Assembly (NCBI RefSeq): GCF_018603885.1
Contig: NZ_JAHGAW010000006.1
Location: 1-64,000, forward strand
DNA length: 64,000 nt
DNA from: Sphingobium nicotianae
GTDB lineage: Bacteria > Pseudomonadota > Alphaproteobacteria > Sphingomonadales > Sphingomonadaceae
Reading direction: 5' to 3'
Part shown: positions 20,595 through 28,827 of the stretch, piece by piece
Position numbering within the stretch: position 1 is the stretch's first letter
Layout of the letters: every line of letters starts with the position of its first letter
Position numbers and translations under genes: made by a program
Notes under the pieces: generated by a model
Told to the model about the DNA's origin: nothing
Databases searched by the model: none
Seen by the model: the letters and a program-made list of their open reading frames with translations, nothing else

Positions 20595-21152
20595 TCAGTT
20601 CCCGTCACGCAGGATGATCGCGGCATCGCGCTTGTTGGCCCTGATTTCCGCTTGGGTCAGCCCGTCCACTTCATGCGGAAACACGAGCCACTCATCGGTC
20701 TCGTGGACATAATAGTCCGGCACGAGATCGACCTTGGTCCGCGCCGGCTTGTAATAGACCGTCGCGATCCGGACGGTGTCCGGCATGTTGTGGCGGCACC
20801 GCGCGCGCAGCGCGTCGAGGAAGGCGGCGATCGAGCGCCCGCTCTCGAACACGTCGTCGATGACGAGCAGGCGGTCGTCGGGCGCCAGAGTGTCGACCAG
20901 ATAGCCCAGCGCATAGACGCGCACTTCGGGCTCTTGCCGGTCGATCCCCGAATAGGAGGATGTGCGGATCGCGATGTGATCCGCGACGACGCCATGAAAC
21001 TCCAGCAACTCCTGCACCGCGATGCCGACGGGTGCGCCGCCGCGCCAGATGCCGACGATATGGGTCGGGCGAAACCCGCCATCGAGGATTTGATTGGCAA
21101 GGCGGAAGGAGTCGGTCAGCAACTCGTCGGCGGTCAGATAGCGCTTGTCCAC
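20595..21152 (-). CDS. Phosphoribosyltransferase (hypoxanthine/xanthine type)
   Basis: A 185-residue purine-type phosphoribosyltransferase with the hood segment HIVGIWRGGAPVGIAV and the PRPP loop LLVIDDVFESGRSIAAF. The DYYVHETDEWLVFPHE segment is typical of the hypoxanthine/xanthine/guanine salvage branch in alphaproteobacteria. It would make a purine nucleotide from base and PRPP; the preferred base cannot be told. The start is the GTG at 21152, set by GGAGGCGAC. It lies 10 bp downstream of ccmB, so the three genes are probably one transcript. Confidence 0.85.
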   Translation of the reverse strand: MDKRYLTADELLTDSFRLANQILDGGFRPTHIVGIWRGGAPVGIAVQELLEFHGVVADHIAIRTSSYSGIDRQEPEVRVYALGYLVDTLAPDDRLLVIDDVFESGRSIAAFLDALRARCRHNMPDTVRIATVYYKPARTKVDLVPDYYVHETDEWLVFPHEVDGLTQAEIRANKRDAAIILRDGN

Positions 21153-21162
21153 GTCGCCTCCC

Positions 21163-21804
21163 TCACTCTCGCCCGGCGCGCAGGGCCGCGCCGCCCGCGA
21201 TCGGTGCAGCGACGCAGAGAAAGAGCGAGCATGCGGCGACCATCTTGAGCGCGCTGCCGCCCCCGAATTGCAGCGCACCCGCGCCGAAGATCAGGATGGG
21301 CACCGCGAGCGGCAGCACGAGCAGGCCGGTGAGCGCGCCGCTGCCGCGCAGACCAGCGGTCAGGGCCGCCACCAGGATCGCCAGCGCGGCGAGGCCCGGC
21401 GTGCCGAGCGCGAGGCCGATCATCACGGTCTGCAGCGTCTCGGGGGCCAGCTTGAGCAGCGCGCCGGCCGGGAGCGCGGCGACGAGCAGAGGCGGGCCGA
21501 AGCTCAGCCAATGCGCGATGCCCTTGGCCAGCACGATGCTTCCCTCGCCGGCGCCGCGCAGCACGAGCTGGTCGATGACGCCGCTTTCGCGATCCGGCTC
21601 GATCAGTCGATCGATGGGAAGGAGGCTGGCGAGAAGCGCTGCGATCCATAGCAGTCCGCCGCCGGTTTGCGCAAGCAGGGTCGCATTGGGGCCGACCGCG
21701 AAGGGGAAGAGCGCGGCGATCAGCAGCAGGAAGGCGAGCGGCAGCCAGGCGCCCCCGCTGCGGAAGGCGCGGCCGAGATCGCGCAGGATGATCGCGCCGA
21801 TCAT
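21163..21804 (-). CDS. ccmB: Haem exporter membrane subunit CcmB
   Basis: A 213-residue membrane protein with six predicted helices. The N-terminal RDLGRAFRSGGAWLPLAFLL and the FEARLY-like motif IDRLIEPDRESGVIDQLVL are the CcmB hallmarks. Together with CcmA it forms the ABC complex that drives release of holo-CcmE during c-type cytochrome maturation. Its ATG overlaps the ccmA stop by 4 bp. This pathway is needed by the several c-type cytochromes encoded at 57-60 kb. Confidence 0.93.
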   Translation of the reverse strand: MIGAIILRDLGRAFRSGGAWLPLAFLLLIAALFPFAVGPNATLLAQTGGGLLWIAALLASLLPIDRLIEPDRESGVIDQLVLRGAGEGSIVLAKGIAHWLSFGPPLLVAALPAGALLKLAPETLQTVMIGLALGTPGLAALAILVAALTAGLRGSGALTGLLVLPLAVPILIFGAGALQFGGGSALKMVAACSLFLCVAAPIAGGAALRAGRE

Positions 21805-22406
21805 GGCGCCTCCCCGGCGTCTCGTGGCGCTCGCAGTTCGATCGTCAGGTCCTGCGCCCAGGCCAGCGGCAGATGCGATGCGGCAAGGACGATGCCGCCC
21901 GCCGCGCGATGCCGGTCGACCAGCGCGCCGAGTGCCGCGGCGGATTCGACGTCGAGGCCGTTGGCGGGCTCGTCGAGCAGCCAGACCGGCGCGGCGGTGA
22001 CGAGCGTGCGCGCCAGCGCCGCGCGCTTGCGCTGCCCGGTGGAGAGCATGCGGACGGGGATGTCGGCAAGATGCGCGATGCGCAGATCGGCAAGGGCGGC
22101 GTCGATCCGCTCGGCCGGGGCCTCGTCGATCCGCGCCCAGAAGGTGAGGGCCTGCCGCACCGTGCGCTCCCGGTCGAGCGCATCGAGCTCGTCGGTGAGC
22201 GCCACCGCCCCCTCACAGCGCACCGTCCCCGCATAGGGTCGCAGCAAACCCGCGACGATGCGCAACAGGCTTGATTTGCCGACGCCGTTGGGCCCCGCAA
22301 TCTGTGCGCTGCCACCCGCCGCCAGCGCGAGATCGAGCCCCGCGAACAGCATCCGCCCACCGCGCACACAGGCGAGGCCCTCGAGGAGGAGCATGGCGTC
22401 GCTCAT
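21801..22406 (-). CDS. ccmA: Haem exporter ATP-binding subunit CcmA
   Basis: A 201-residue ABC ATPase. The Walker A is [13 protein letters not shown], the signature is [15 protein letters not shown], and the Walker B is [12 protein letters not shown]. The short length with no extra domain is typical of CcmA. I chose the ATG at 22406 ([13 protein letters not shown]) because upstream in-frame sequence belongs to the divergent pterin dehydratase region. It pairs with ccmB by a 4-bp overlap. The remaining ccm genes are not in the window. Confidence 0.93.
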   Translation of the reverse strand: MSDAMLLLEGLACVRGGRMLFAGLDLALAAGGSAQIAGPNGVGKSSLLRIVAGLLRPYAGTVRCEGAVALTDELDALDRERTVRQALTFWARIDEAPAERIDAALADLRIAHLADIPVRMLSTGQRKRAALARTLVTAAPVWLLDEPANGLDVESAAALGALVDRHRAAGGIVLAASHLPLAWAQDLTIELRAPRDAGEAP

Positions 22407-22463
22407 CGCTTGACCGACTCCGCGCCTCTGGCCGAGAAGGGCGCGCTGCCCAAGGAGAGCATG

Positions 22464-22760
22464 ATGCCCCGAATTCCCCAGCTCACCGACGAAGAGCGCA
22501 CGGTCGCGCTTGGGGCCGTGCCGCTCTGGCGGCTTTCCGACGATGCCACCGGGATCAGTCGGGGCTTCATGTTCAAGGATTTCGTCGAGGCGTTCAGCTT
22601 CATGACGCAGGTCGCCCTGCTGGCCGAGCGGGCCGATCATCATCCCGAATGGTCCAACGTCTATGGCCGGGTCGACATCCGCCTGACCACGCATGACGCC
22701 AACGGTCTCTCGATGCGCGACATCGCCCTCGCGCAGGAGATCGACGCGCTGCTGGGGTGA
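22464..22760 (+). CDS. phhB: 4a-hydroxytetrahydrobiopterin dehydratase (pterin-4a-carbinolamine dehydratase)
   Basis: A 98-residue protein with the family motif [20 protein letters not shown], whose histidines line the active site, and [17 protein letters not shown]. It dehydrates 4a-hydroxytetrahydrobiopterin to recycle the cofactor of aromatic amino acid hydroxylases; no hydroxylase gene is nearby. AAGGAG lies 6 bp before the ATG at 22464. It is divergent from ccmA with only about 57 bp between the starts. Confidence 0.92.
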   Translation: MPRIPQLTDEERTVALGAVPLWRLSDDATGISRGFMFKDFVEAFSFMTQVALLAERADHHPEWSNVYGRVDIRLTTHDANGLSMRDIALAQEIDALLG

Positions 22761-22779
22761 TCCGCCCGTAAATCCATAG

Positions 22780-22842
22780 CGTCACCCCAGCGAAAGCTGG
22801 GGTCTCCTGGCGCCAGAGATACCAGCTTTCGCTGGCATGACG
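22780..22842. repeat. Short palindromic repeat between phhB and the DNA glycosylase
   Basis: The left arm GCGTCACCCCAGCGAAAGCTGG and the right arm CCAGCTTTCGCTGGCATGACG are near-complementary around a central hairpin. It sits between two convergent genes. It may form a bidirectional terminator-like hairpin, but there is no T-run. Confidence 0.65.
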
Positions 22843-22853
22843 AGGTGGCGCCA

Positions 22854-23468
22854 TCAAAACACCTTCGTATTGTAGTGGTGCCAGGCCATGATCGCCATCG
22901 CGCTGCGGTGCGGACGCCAGGGCTCCGCCAGTTCCCGCGTCAGCTTCTCGCTCGGCCGTTCGGCATGGCCCATGATCCGCCCGATCGCGATCTGGACGGC
23001 GAGGTCGCCCGCCGGCCAGATGTCGAGCCGCCCTTCGGCGAAGAGCAGATAGATTTCCGCCGACCAGCGGCCGATGCCCTTGACCTGGACAAGCGCGGCA
23101 ATCGCCTCCTCGTCATCCGCCGGGAGCGCATGCAGATCGAGCGCGCCCGTCACGACCAGCTCGGCGAGGCTGCGGGCATAGCCCTGCTTCTGGCGCGAGA
23201 GGCCGCAGGCGCGCAGCGTGTCGTAATCCTGCGCGATCAGCGCCTCGGGCGCGCAGCCGGCGCCGATCGCCGCCTCCAGCTTGTTCCACACCGATGCGGC
23301 GGCCGCGACGCTCACCTGCTGGCCGACGATCGTGCGCAGCAGGGTCTCGTAGCCCGGCTCGCGCTGGCGCGGCTCGGGATAGCCATGGCTGGCGATGGCG
23401 CCGGCGATCAACGGCTCGCGCGCGGCGAGCGCATCAAGGGAAGTTCGCAGCGCTGTTTCGTCGAGCAT
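22854..23468 (-). CDS. DNA-3-methyladenine glycosylase II (AlkA-like, HhH-GPD)
   Basis: A 204-residue base-excision repair glycosylase. The helix-hairpin-helix and Gly/Pro-Asp region reads [15 protein letters not shown] followed by [16 protein letters not shown], in which the catalytic Asp is D in PAGDLAV. It removes alkylated purines such as 3-methyladenine. It is shorter than E. coli AlkA because the N-terminal Ada-associated domain is missing, which is normal for this bacterial subgroup. It is transcribed convergently with phhB. Confidence 0.9.
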   Translation of the reverse strand: MLDETALRTSLDALAAREPLIAGAIASHGYPEPRQREPGYETLLRTIVGQQVSVAAAASVWNKLEAAIGAGCAPEALIAQDYDTLRACGLSRQKQGYARSLAELVVTGALDLHALPADDEEAIAALVQVKGIGRWSAEIYLLFAEGRLDIWPAGDLAVQIAIGRIMGHAERPSEKLTRELAEPWRPHRSAMAIMAWHHYNTKVF

Positions 23469-23539
23469 GGGCCGTCCCGGAGGTTGATTTCTCGCAATCG
23501 CTTCCTCATAGCGAGCCGATCACCGGTTGGGAGATAAAA

Positions 23540-23857
23540 ATGGCGCAGTTGACGGTCGTGAAGCGGGACGGAACCAGTGAGCAGTTCGACGCGCCCAACG
23601 GCTATACGGTCATGGAAGCGATCCGCGACCAGGGCATTGACGAGCTGCTGGCGATCTGCGGCGGCTGCTGTTCCTGCGCGACCTGCCATGTCTTCGTCGA
23701 CGAGGCCTATTTCGAGAAGCTGCCGCCGATGAAGGGCGACGAGGATGATCTGCTCGACAGCTCGGATCATCGCCAGGCCAACAGCCGTCTCTCCTGCCAG
23801 ATCCCGATCAGCGGCGATCTCGACGGCATGACCGTCACCATCGCGCCGGAGGATTGA
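23540..23857 (+). CDS. [2Fe-2S] ferredoxin, adrenodoxin/putidaredoxin type
   Basis: A 105-residue ferredoxin. The cluster ligands are [10 protein letters not shown] (C39, C45, C48 in Cx5Cx2C) plus the later Cys in RLSCQIP. Such ferredoxins pass electrons to cytochrome P450s, ring hydroxylases or Fe-S assembly; no obvious partner is encoded nearby. The motif holds two extra cysteines between the first two ligands, as in bacterial FdxB types. A weak GGGAGATAAAA precedes the ATG at 23540. Confidence 0.92.
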   Translation: MAQLTVVKRDGTSEQFDAPNGYTVMEAIRDQGIDELLAICGGCCSCATCHVFVDEAYFEKLPPMKGDEDDLLDSSDHRQANSRLSCQIPISGDLDGMTVTIAPED

Positions 23858-23918
23858 GCCGAGCGGCCTGCTCGGGATTCAGCGTTGATCGGGTGGAAAC
23901 GCCTATTCCGCCACCCGT

Positions 23919-23985
23919 CCGTTCGTGTCGAGCGAAGTCGAGACACGGTGGGGGGGCGTATGCGGGGCTCGACGTAGCGCGACAC
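23919..23985. repeat. Dispersed inverted-repeat element, copy 2, with degenerate partner
   Basis: The first 29 bases (23919-23947) are the exact reverse complement of positions 2-30. A degenerate inverted partner (GCTCGACGTAGCGCGACACC) follows at about 23966-23985. The element lies between the ferredoxin and DUF2147 genes, which are convergent. Confidence 0.7.
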
Positions 23986-24020
23986 CCACGGGCGGGTTTT
24001 CATCCAGCCACCATCATTTT

Positions 24021-24446
24021 CTAGCGGGCGGGCGTGTCGACCAGCGTCCAGGTCTGGGATTTGCAGCCGATCCGGCCGATGAGGCAGCCCTGCGCGCGCA
24101 GGGTTTTCGCATCGACCAATATGATCGTGCCCGAGAATGTCTTGTTGATGTCGGGCACCAGCACCTTGCCGCGCCAGGCGGATTTGCCCTCCGGGACGAA
24201 GTTCTGGAAGAGCCGCGCGCCGATCAGCGGATCGGTGCCGCCGCGGCGCGCATCCGCCTGGGCTTTCGCATTGGCCCAGATGACCGTCCCGCACATCGCC
24301 GGACTTTCCCGGCCACAGGGCTCGGCGCGGACGTGCACGCTGCGCTGCGGATTGGTCCAGACCGCATTGTGCGGCTGGCCCTGCGCGAGCGCGCCGGTGC
24401 CGAGGCAGGCCAGCGCGGCCAGGGTGATCGCGCCGCGCGGTCTCAT
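24021..24446 (-). CDS. DUF2147 secreted protein
   Basis: A 141-residue protein with a signal peptide (cleaved after GALAQG). The DUF2147 core has WTNPQRSVHVRAEPCG, MCGTVIWA near the middle and GCLIGRIGCKSQTW near the end. Family members are small periplasmic beta-rich proteins of unknown function. Its ATG overlaps the stop of the upstream lipoprotein gene by 4 bp, so the two are translated together. Confidence 0.85.
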   Translation of the reverse strand: MRPRGAITLAALACLGTGALAQGQPHNAVWTNPQRSVHVRAEPCGRESPAMCGTVIWANAKAQADARRGGTDPLIGARLFQNFVPEGKSAWRGKVLVPDINKTFSGTIILVDAKTLRAQGCLIGRIGCKSQTWTLVDTPAR

Positions 24447-25252
24447 GGCAGCGGCGAGACCCGCAGCACCGCCATCGGCGCATCGCGCGTGTTGGGGCTG
24501 ACGGTCCAGACGATCTTCTTCGATCCGTCCGGCTGGGTCTGGGCGCCGTCCTCCTGGTTCTGGCTGACGACGTCCGCCGTCGTGGTGAGCGTGAAGCTGC
24601 CGTCAAGCAGCGAGCCGGGGCCTTCGTCGCCACCCATGCCCCCCATGCCGCCCATGCCTCCCATCGAGCTCGACGCCGACTCGTCGTTGGCGAAGCCCGG
24701 CGCCTTCACGCGCAGCCGGTCCTTGCCGCGCAGCTCGATCGCCAGGAACGGGAACATGATCTCGCCGTCCGGATTGAACGGGAAGACGAAGGCGTGGTCG
24801 AGCCTGCCGCTGATCCGATAGTCGATGGCGAGCTTGCGATTGCCGATATAGCGCACCGAGCGGAAGCCATATTCGCCGCGCAGGGTGGTCGCGAGCTGCT
24901 GCAGCTTGGCGGCGTCCTCGTCCGATTCGCCGAAAGTTTCGTCCGCCTTGCCCTTGGTCTTCGCCTTGGGCTTGGCCCGGGCGGCGATCTGGATCATCCG
25001 GGGTTCGCCATCGCCCTCGTCCCAGCTCTGCTCGGAATTCCCGTCGCCCGGGTTCGCATTCATATTCTCCTCGTCCACCGGCGCGCTCTCCGACTTGGAC
25101 TTGAGGAGCTGCACTTCGCCCACATAGGTGAAGGTGAAGCTGCGGTCGGCCTTGATGTCGAGCGTCGAGACGAACTTGGTGGGGACGAGAATGCAACTCG
25201 CCAGCAGCAGGGGCGCGGCGAGCAGCACGAGCCATCGGGTCAGTCTTGTCAT
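24443..25252 (-). CDS. Conserved sphingomonad-type lipoprotein of unknown function
   Basis: A 269-residue protein with a lipoprotein signal (LLLASCILVPTKF). I do not recognise a characterised domain. An acidic, low-complexity stretch (about residues 57-110) is followed by a beta-rich C-terminal part containing YGFRSVRYIGNRKLAIDYRI. A MGG repeat (about residues 204-215) precedes DEGPGSLLDGSFTLTT. It is coupled by a 4-bp overlap to the DUF2147 gene, which suggests a shared envelope role. Confidence 0.75.
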   Translation of the reverse strand: MTRLTRWLVLLAAPLLLASCILVPTKFVSTLDIKADRSFTFTYVGEVQLLKSKSESAPVDEENMNANPGDGNSEQSWDEGDGEPRMIQIAARAKPKAKTKGKADETFGESDEDAAKLQQLATTLRGEYGFRSVRYIGNRKLAIDYRISGRLDHAFVFPFNPDGEIMFPFLAIELRGKDRLRVKAPGFANDESASSSMGGMGGMGGMGGDEGPGSLLDGSFTLTTTADVVSQNQEDGAQTQPDGSKKIVWTVSPNTRDAPMAVLRVSPLP

Positions 25253-25294
25253 GCCGCATGTCCCCCACTGGGCAAGGCAGGCGAGCGTCGCGCC

Positions 25295-26047
25295 TTACCG
25301 CGTCATGCAGGCGTATAGCGCGATCGCGGCCGCGTTGGAAACGTTGAGGCTTTCCATGCGCGGCGACATCGGCAGCCGGGCGACCATGTCGCAATGATTG
25401 ATGCTGTTGAGGCGCAGCCCTTCGCCCTCCGCGCCGAGCACGAGCGCGACGCGATTGGCGCCCTCCAGCGCCGTGCCGAGCGTTTCCTTGGCGTCGCCGT
25501 CGAGCGCGATGCGCCAATAGCCGGCCTCGGCGATCTCATCGAGCGCGCGGGCGAGGTTGACCACGCGCACCCAGGGCACGATCTCCAGCGCACCCGCCGC
25601 CGCGCGCGCGACGACGCCGGATTCCGGCGGCGCATGCCGGTCCTGCGTGACGATGCCGAGCGCATCGAAGGCGGCCGCCGAGCGCAGGATCGCGCCGACA
25701 TTGTGCGGATCGGTCACCTGATCGAGCACCAGGATGGGCCGGCGCGCCGCCTCGTCGGGCGCGCCTTCCTCCAGCAGGTCGCCGAGCCAGATGTCGTCAA
25801 GCGGCTCGACCTCGGCGACGATGCCCTGGTGCGGCGCGTCGTGCGGCACCAGTCGGCCCATGTCGGCGACATCGGCATAGACGATCGGCAGCACCGGCGG
25901 CAGCTCCAGCGCGTTGATCACCTCGCGCGTGCCCCAGATCTTGCGAATCACCCGATTGGGATTGGCGAGCGCGGCGATGACGGCGTGGCGGCCATAAATA
26001 TGGGGATAGCCACCCTTGGGCTTGCCGGTGCGATGTCCTCTTTTCAT
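25295..26047 (-). CDS. rlmB: 23S rRNA (guanosine-2'-O-)-methyltransferase RlmB-like (TrmH/SpoU family)
   Basis: A 250-residue SPOUT methyltransferase. An N-terminal substrate-binding domain (IYGRHAVIAALANPNR) is followed by the SpoU motifs LVLDQVTDPHNVGAILRSA, ALVLGAEGEGLR and PMSPRMESLNVSNAAAIAL. It forms the SAM-binding trefoil knot. RlmB methylates G2251 of 23S rRNA in E. coli. The ATG at 26047 (MKRGHRTGKPKGG) is preferred over an in-frame TTG at 26098. It is divergent from tRNA-Tyr, about 105 bp away. Confidence 0.9.
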   Translation of the reverse strand: MKRGHRTGKPKGGYPHIYGRHAVIAALANPNRVIRKIWGTREVINALELPPVLPIVYADVADMGRLVPHDAPHQGIVAEVEPLDDIWLGDLLEEGAPDEAARRPILVLDQVTDPHNVGAILRSAAAFDALGIVTQDRHAPPESGVVARAAAGALEIVPWVRVVNLARALDEIAEAGYWRIALDGDAKETLGTALEGANRVALVLGAEGEGLRLNSINHCDMVARLPMSPRMESLNVSNAAAIALYACMTR

Positions 26048-26151
26048 GGTGCCGCTTTTCCACAGCGCGGCATTGACAGGCAAGGCCCCATTCGCCAAAG
26101 ACGCCCCTCCAAATCCGTTATCGGGCTCGGCCCGGCCGGATCAGGCGCCTT

Positions 26152-26237
26152 GGAAGGGTGGCCGAGTGGTTAATGGCAGCAGACTGTAAATCTGCCCGCG
26201 AGAGCGTACGCTGGTTCGAATCCAGCCCCTTCCACCA
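26152..26237 (+). tRNA. tRNA-Tyr (anticodon GTA)
   Basis: The acceptor stem GGAAGGG pairs with CCCTTCC, followed by A73 and an encoded CCA (26235-26237). The anticodon loop is GACTGTAAATCT, giving GTA. A long variable arm, as expected for a class II tRNA-Tyr, precedes the T-arm CTGGTTCGAATCCAG. The 86-nt length is typical. Confidence 0.97.
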
Positions 26238-26681
26238 CCGCCTTACCAGCGGAATCAGCCTTTCTCCCCGATAGTCCGGCCCGATTTGAGAGGCCCCGAG
26301 GCGGCGTCACGGCGAAGCCTGACGATCGGCGCGGCTCGATCTGGACTTCTGCTTGCCAAAACAGAGCCGTGACTTTGCCTGTTGTCCGTGATTTCGGTTC
26401 TGTCGCAAGGAACGACGCGGAAGGAATATAGTCTAAAATGCGTAAATTCCCGTTAGTGTATTTCAAGATATACGTAGTTTAACAGTGCATATAACGAAAG
26501 TTATATGAAGGTAGGGCGTAACAAATCGAGACGATGGGCCGGGATTATTGTCATTAATGATTGTTTAAATGCCGACAAGACTCGGTTATTGAAGATGTGT
26601 GCTTCACGACTTCTGGCGGTTCGCCATTTTGGTTGTGAGCGCCGTGAAGATGTCTTCATGGAACAACTGGGAGTTGTGGGA
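26238..26681. other. 444-bp AT-richer intergenic region with a perfect 20-bp palindrome
   Basis: No convincing gene is seen. GC falls sharply from about 26410 onward. Positions 26488-26507 form a perfect 8-bp inverted repeat (CATATAAC/GTTATATG) around GAAA. In RNA this would be a stem with a GNRA tetraloop; in DNA it is a candidate operator. The region probably holds the promoter and a long leader of the PEP-CTERM gene. Confidence 0.6.
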
Positions 26682-27287
26682 ATGAACAAGTTTCTTATGA
26701 CGTGCAGCATCGCTGCCGCCGCGTTCGTGGCGATTTCACCTGCTCAGGCGGCCCTGCCGGCCTGTGATATTTCGGATATCAGCCCCACCCAAAGCCCGTT
26801 CACGACGTTCGGCTCGTTCGATTGCGCCGGCTTCGTCGACGGTCAGGCATTTGCCGGCAGCCCGGCTTCGGTCGCGCGTCTGCAGGGTCTGCTCGACGAT
26901 CTCTATGGCGTCGGCGTGAAGAATGCGGGCTCGATGACCTATATCAAGCTCCCCGGCCTCGCCGGAGCGATGAGCCAGGATTTCAGCGCGGCGCCGTTCA
27001 ACACGCTGCTCAATGGCATGACGCTGATCGGCCTGCACTACGGTGCCGGTCAGGGCTCGCCCGGCAATGCCGAAAAGGCCGACACCTCGGTTCTGTATCT
27101 CTTCGATGCGGGCGTCGATCTCAAGACGATTTACTGGAAGTACGGCGCCAGCTCGGACATCGTGCTGTTCTCGACCCAGCCGGGCGGGTCCGTTCCGGAG
27201 CCGGCGACCTGGGCCATGATGATCGGCGGCTTTGCCCTGGCCGGCGCCGCGATGCGCCGTCGCAAGGCGGCCGTCAGCTTCGCCTGA
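26682..27287 (+). CDS. PEPxxWA-CTERM sorting domain protein
   Basis: A 201-residue exported protein. It has a signal peptide (cleaved near SPAQAAL) and a mature domain without a recognised fold (about residues 25-170). The C-terminal sorting signal reads VPEPATWAMMIGGFALAG and is followed by an arginine cluster (RRRK). Such tails are processed by an exosortase (EpsH-type) and mark proteins of the cell surface or biofilm matrix. I chose the ATG at 26682 for its signal peptide; GGGAG lies upstream. A clear terminator follows. Confidence 0.88.
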   Translation: MNKFLMTCSIAAAAFVAISPAQAALPACDISDISPTQSPFTTFGSFDCAGFVDGQAFAGSPASVARLQGLLDDLYGVGVKNAGSMTYIKLPGLAGAMSQDFSAAPFNTLLNGMTLIGLHYGAGQGSPGNAEKADTSVLYLFDAGVDLKTIYWKYGASSDIVLFSTQPGGSVPEPATWAMMIGGFALAGAAMRRRKAAVSFA

Positions 27288-27333
27288 ACAGGACCGGTCG
27301 ATGAGTGACGGTCTCCAGGCCGCGCTCACCATG

Positions 27334-27369
27334 AAGCACCGCTGCGCCCACGCGGCGGTGCTTCTTTTT
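27334..27369 (+). terminator. Rho-independent terminator after the PEP-CTERM gene
   Basis: A 9-bp perfect stem (AAGCACCGC at 27334-27342 with GCGGTGCTT at 27355-27363) has a 12-nt loop. It is followed by CTTTTT (27364-27369). It lies 47 bp after the stop codon. Confidence 0.88.
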
Positions 27370-27394
27370 GTCGGATGAGGATCAGGCAGGCAGG

Positions 27395-27613
27395 ATGACC
27401 AGCCAGCAGGAATTGTGGACCCTCGTGAGCATCGTGCTGGAGGAAAAGGGCGACGAGGCACCAGCCTTCGTCAAAAACAAGATTCAAGGCTTCACGCGCG
27501 ATCGCAATGTCGAAGGCGCGGCAGTCTGGCGCGCGGTCGCGGCGCGGTTGCAACGGGTGATGGCAGCGCAGGGCGCCGAACCACACCCGATGCCCATCGC
27601 CCGATCCGCCTGA
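27395..27613 (+). CDS. Small conserved protein of unknown function (DUF6961-like)
   Basis: A 72-residue, mostly helical cytoplasmic protein (MTSQQELWTLVSIVLEEKGD at the start). It contains GDEAPAFVKNKIQGFTRDRN and EGAAVWRAVAARLQRV. From memory this resembles small sphingomonad proteins grouped as DUF6961; that assignment is not checked. The ATG at 27395 follows AGGCAGG and is preferred over an in-frame TTG at 27368, which lies in the terminator T-run. It is 6 bp upstream of the DUF1153 gene, so the two are probably cotranscribed. Confidence 0.7.
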   Translation: MTSQQELWTLVSIVLEEKGDEAPAFVKNKIQGFTRDRNVEGAAVWRAVAARLQRVMAAQGAEPHPMPIARSA

Positions 27614-27619
27614 GCCCTC

Positions 27620-27931
27620 ATGGCCGGGAAAAATGAGGGCGGCGCAATTCCGAAAGCCCCATGGGTGATTGGCCCATTGGGACAGCGACTGACCCTGGAC
27701 ATGCTTCCACCTGCGGGAAACGCGCACTGGCTGCCGATGCGAAAGGCGGAAGTGGTGGCGGCGGTCAATGGCGGTCTCCTCACGATGGAAGAAGCGCTCG
27801 ATCGCTACAACATGACGCTTGAGGAACTTGCCGGCTGGCTGCGTGCCGTCGAGCGGTTCGGCCTGAACGGCCTTAGAACCACGCGCTCGCTGCGGTATCG
27901 GGCCATCCAGGAAAAAGAGCGCAAATATTAG
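27620..27931 (+). CDS. DUF1153 protein, SciP-type CtrA inhibitor homologue
   Basis: A 103-residue protein with the DUF1153 helix-turn-helix domain. It contains LTLDMLPPAGNAHWLPMRK, AEVVAAVNGGLLTMEEAL and LRAVERFGLNGLRTTR. In Caulobacter SciP binds DNA and represses CtrA-activated promoters after division. Several paralogues exist in alphaproteobacteria, so this need not be the main SciP. The N-terminal extension of about 25 residues is longer than in Caulobacter SciP. Confidence 0.8.
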   Translation: MAGKNEGGAIPKAPWVIGPLGQRLTLDMLPPAGNAHWLPMRKAEVVAAVNGGLLTMEEALDRYNMTLEELAGWLRAVERFGLNGLRTTRSLRYRAIQEKERKY

Positions 27932-27983
27932 TTGGCTCGGTGCCCGCGATGATCCTTGCGCCCGGTTGGCGGTTCATGCGCGA

Positions 27984-28382
27984 TTACTTTGGTACACGCA
28001 CGCTCTGCACCTTCTCAATGAGAACGGTTCTGGTAGCGTCGCCAAGATAGCGCTTTTGATGAGAAAACAGGCTCACACGGCCAACCAATTGCACGGTGAA
28101 TGTGCCCCAGGGCGGTTCTGGTTTTCTCCAGCCTGCCGCTCGCCGGGTTGCAGCATCCAGCCGTTTACACTCTTCTTTGGTGCATCGGATGGAAGCTCCA
28201 TTGCCGTCTCGAAATAGCCTCCCCGTCGCGTCATAACATTGTTCAAACCGGCTATTTTCGAAGTTGGTGAACCAAGTGCAAGTCAGATGGCGCCGCTTTC
28301 CGAAAGCTTCGTTGTCAACCGTGATCTCATCTTTGCCGATGGAAGTCGCGGATGCCAATGCCAAGATAGCCAGTTGCCACAT
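27984..28382 (-). CDS. Predicted secreted Cys-rich protein of unknown function
   Basis: A 132-residue protein with a short hydrophobic N-terminus (MWQLAILALASAT) that could be a signal peptide. Four Cys are present in the segments LTCTWF, EQCYDATG and CTKEEC. I do not recognise a family. GC is lower than in the flanks. A GGAGGA sequence sits immediately before the ATG, which is closer than normal, so the start may be misjudged. It is convergent with the DUF1153 gene. Confidence 0.55.
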   Translation of the reverse strand: MWQLAILALASATSIGKDEITVDNEAFGKRRHLTCTWFTNFENSRFEQCYDATGRLFRDGNGASIRCTKEECKRLDAATRRAAGWRKPEPPWGTFTVQLVGRVSLFSHQKRYLGDATRTVLIEKVQSVRVPK

Positions 28383-28526
28383 TCCTCCATCATATCGTTG
28401 ATTCCCATGCCTGCAATCGGGAGATCTTGTGATGGCGTCGAGCTATTGATTGTCGTCGCGACCGGAATCGGCTTCCAGCTTCGACATACGCGATCTTGGA
28501 CGGCGCGGGCGTCGTGGATTCGAGAG

Positions 28527-28651
28527 ATAAGCCCCTCCCCTTCAGGGGAGGGGTTTGGGGGTGGGGGCGATGCGTCAGCATCGCTTGCGCAGCAATAGAT
28601 CTGAGAGGTCCAACCCCACCCCAACCCCTCCCCTGAAGGGGAGGGGCTTAT
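28527..28651. repeat. 125-bp nested palindrome (family C, copy 3)
   Basis: The left arm (28527-28566) and the right arm (28613-28651) are near-perfect complements of about 39 bp. Each contains its own hairpin built on CCCCTCCCC and GGGGAGGGG. The loop between them is about 46 bp. It is closely related to the element at 19109-19214 and, more distantly, to 9587-9710. Confidence 0.85.
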
Positions 28652-28746
28652 GTCGGCAACTCGTCGGGACCGGACCGGCCGCTTCCAGCGTCGGCACCCA
28701 CCATCTCGGACGGTTCGAACGGGCTGGAGCGTGCCTTATCAACTCC

Positions 28747-28827
28747 CGTCATTCCCGCGTACGCGGGAATCCAGAACCCAACCGCACTGTCATGGCGCCC
28801 CTCGATTCCGCGTTCGCGGGAATGACG
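28747..28827. repeat. Inverted-repeat element with CGTCATTCCCGCG arms
   Basis: Exact 13-bp terminal arms (28747-28759 and 28815-28827) flank two short hairpins (CCCGCGTACGCGGG and CCGCGTTCGCGG). It lies in the long intergenic region upstream of the histidine kinase. The layout resembles other REP-type elements in this window. Confidence 0.75.

Noticed and set aside
26170..26466. Minus-strand 98-codon reading frame ending in GAGFEPAYALAGRF
   Set aside because: It runs antisense through tRNA-Tyr; the GAGFEPAYA peptide is the usual false translation of a tRNA T-arm and acceptor region.
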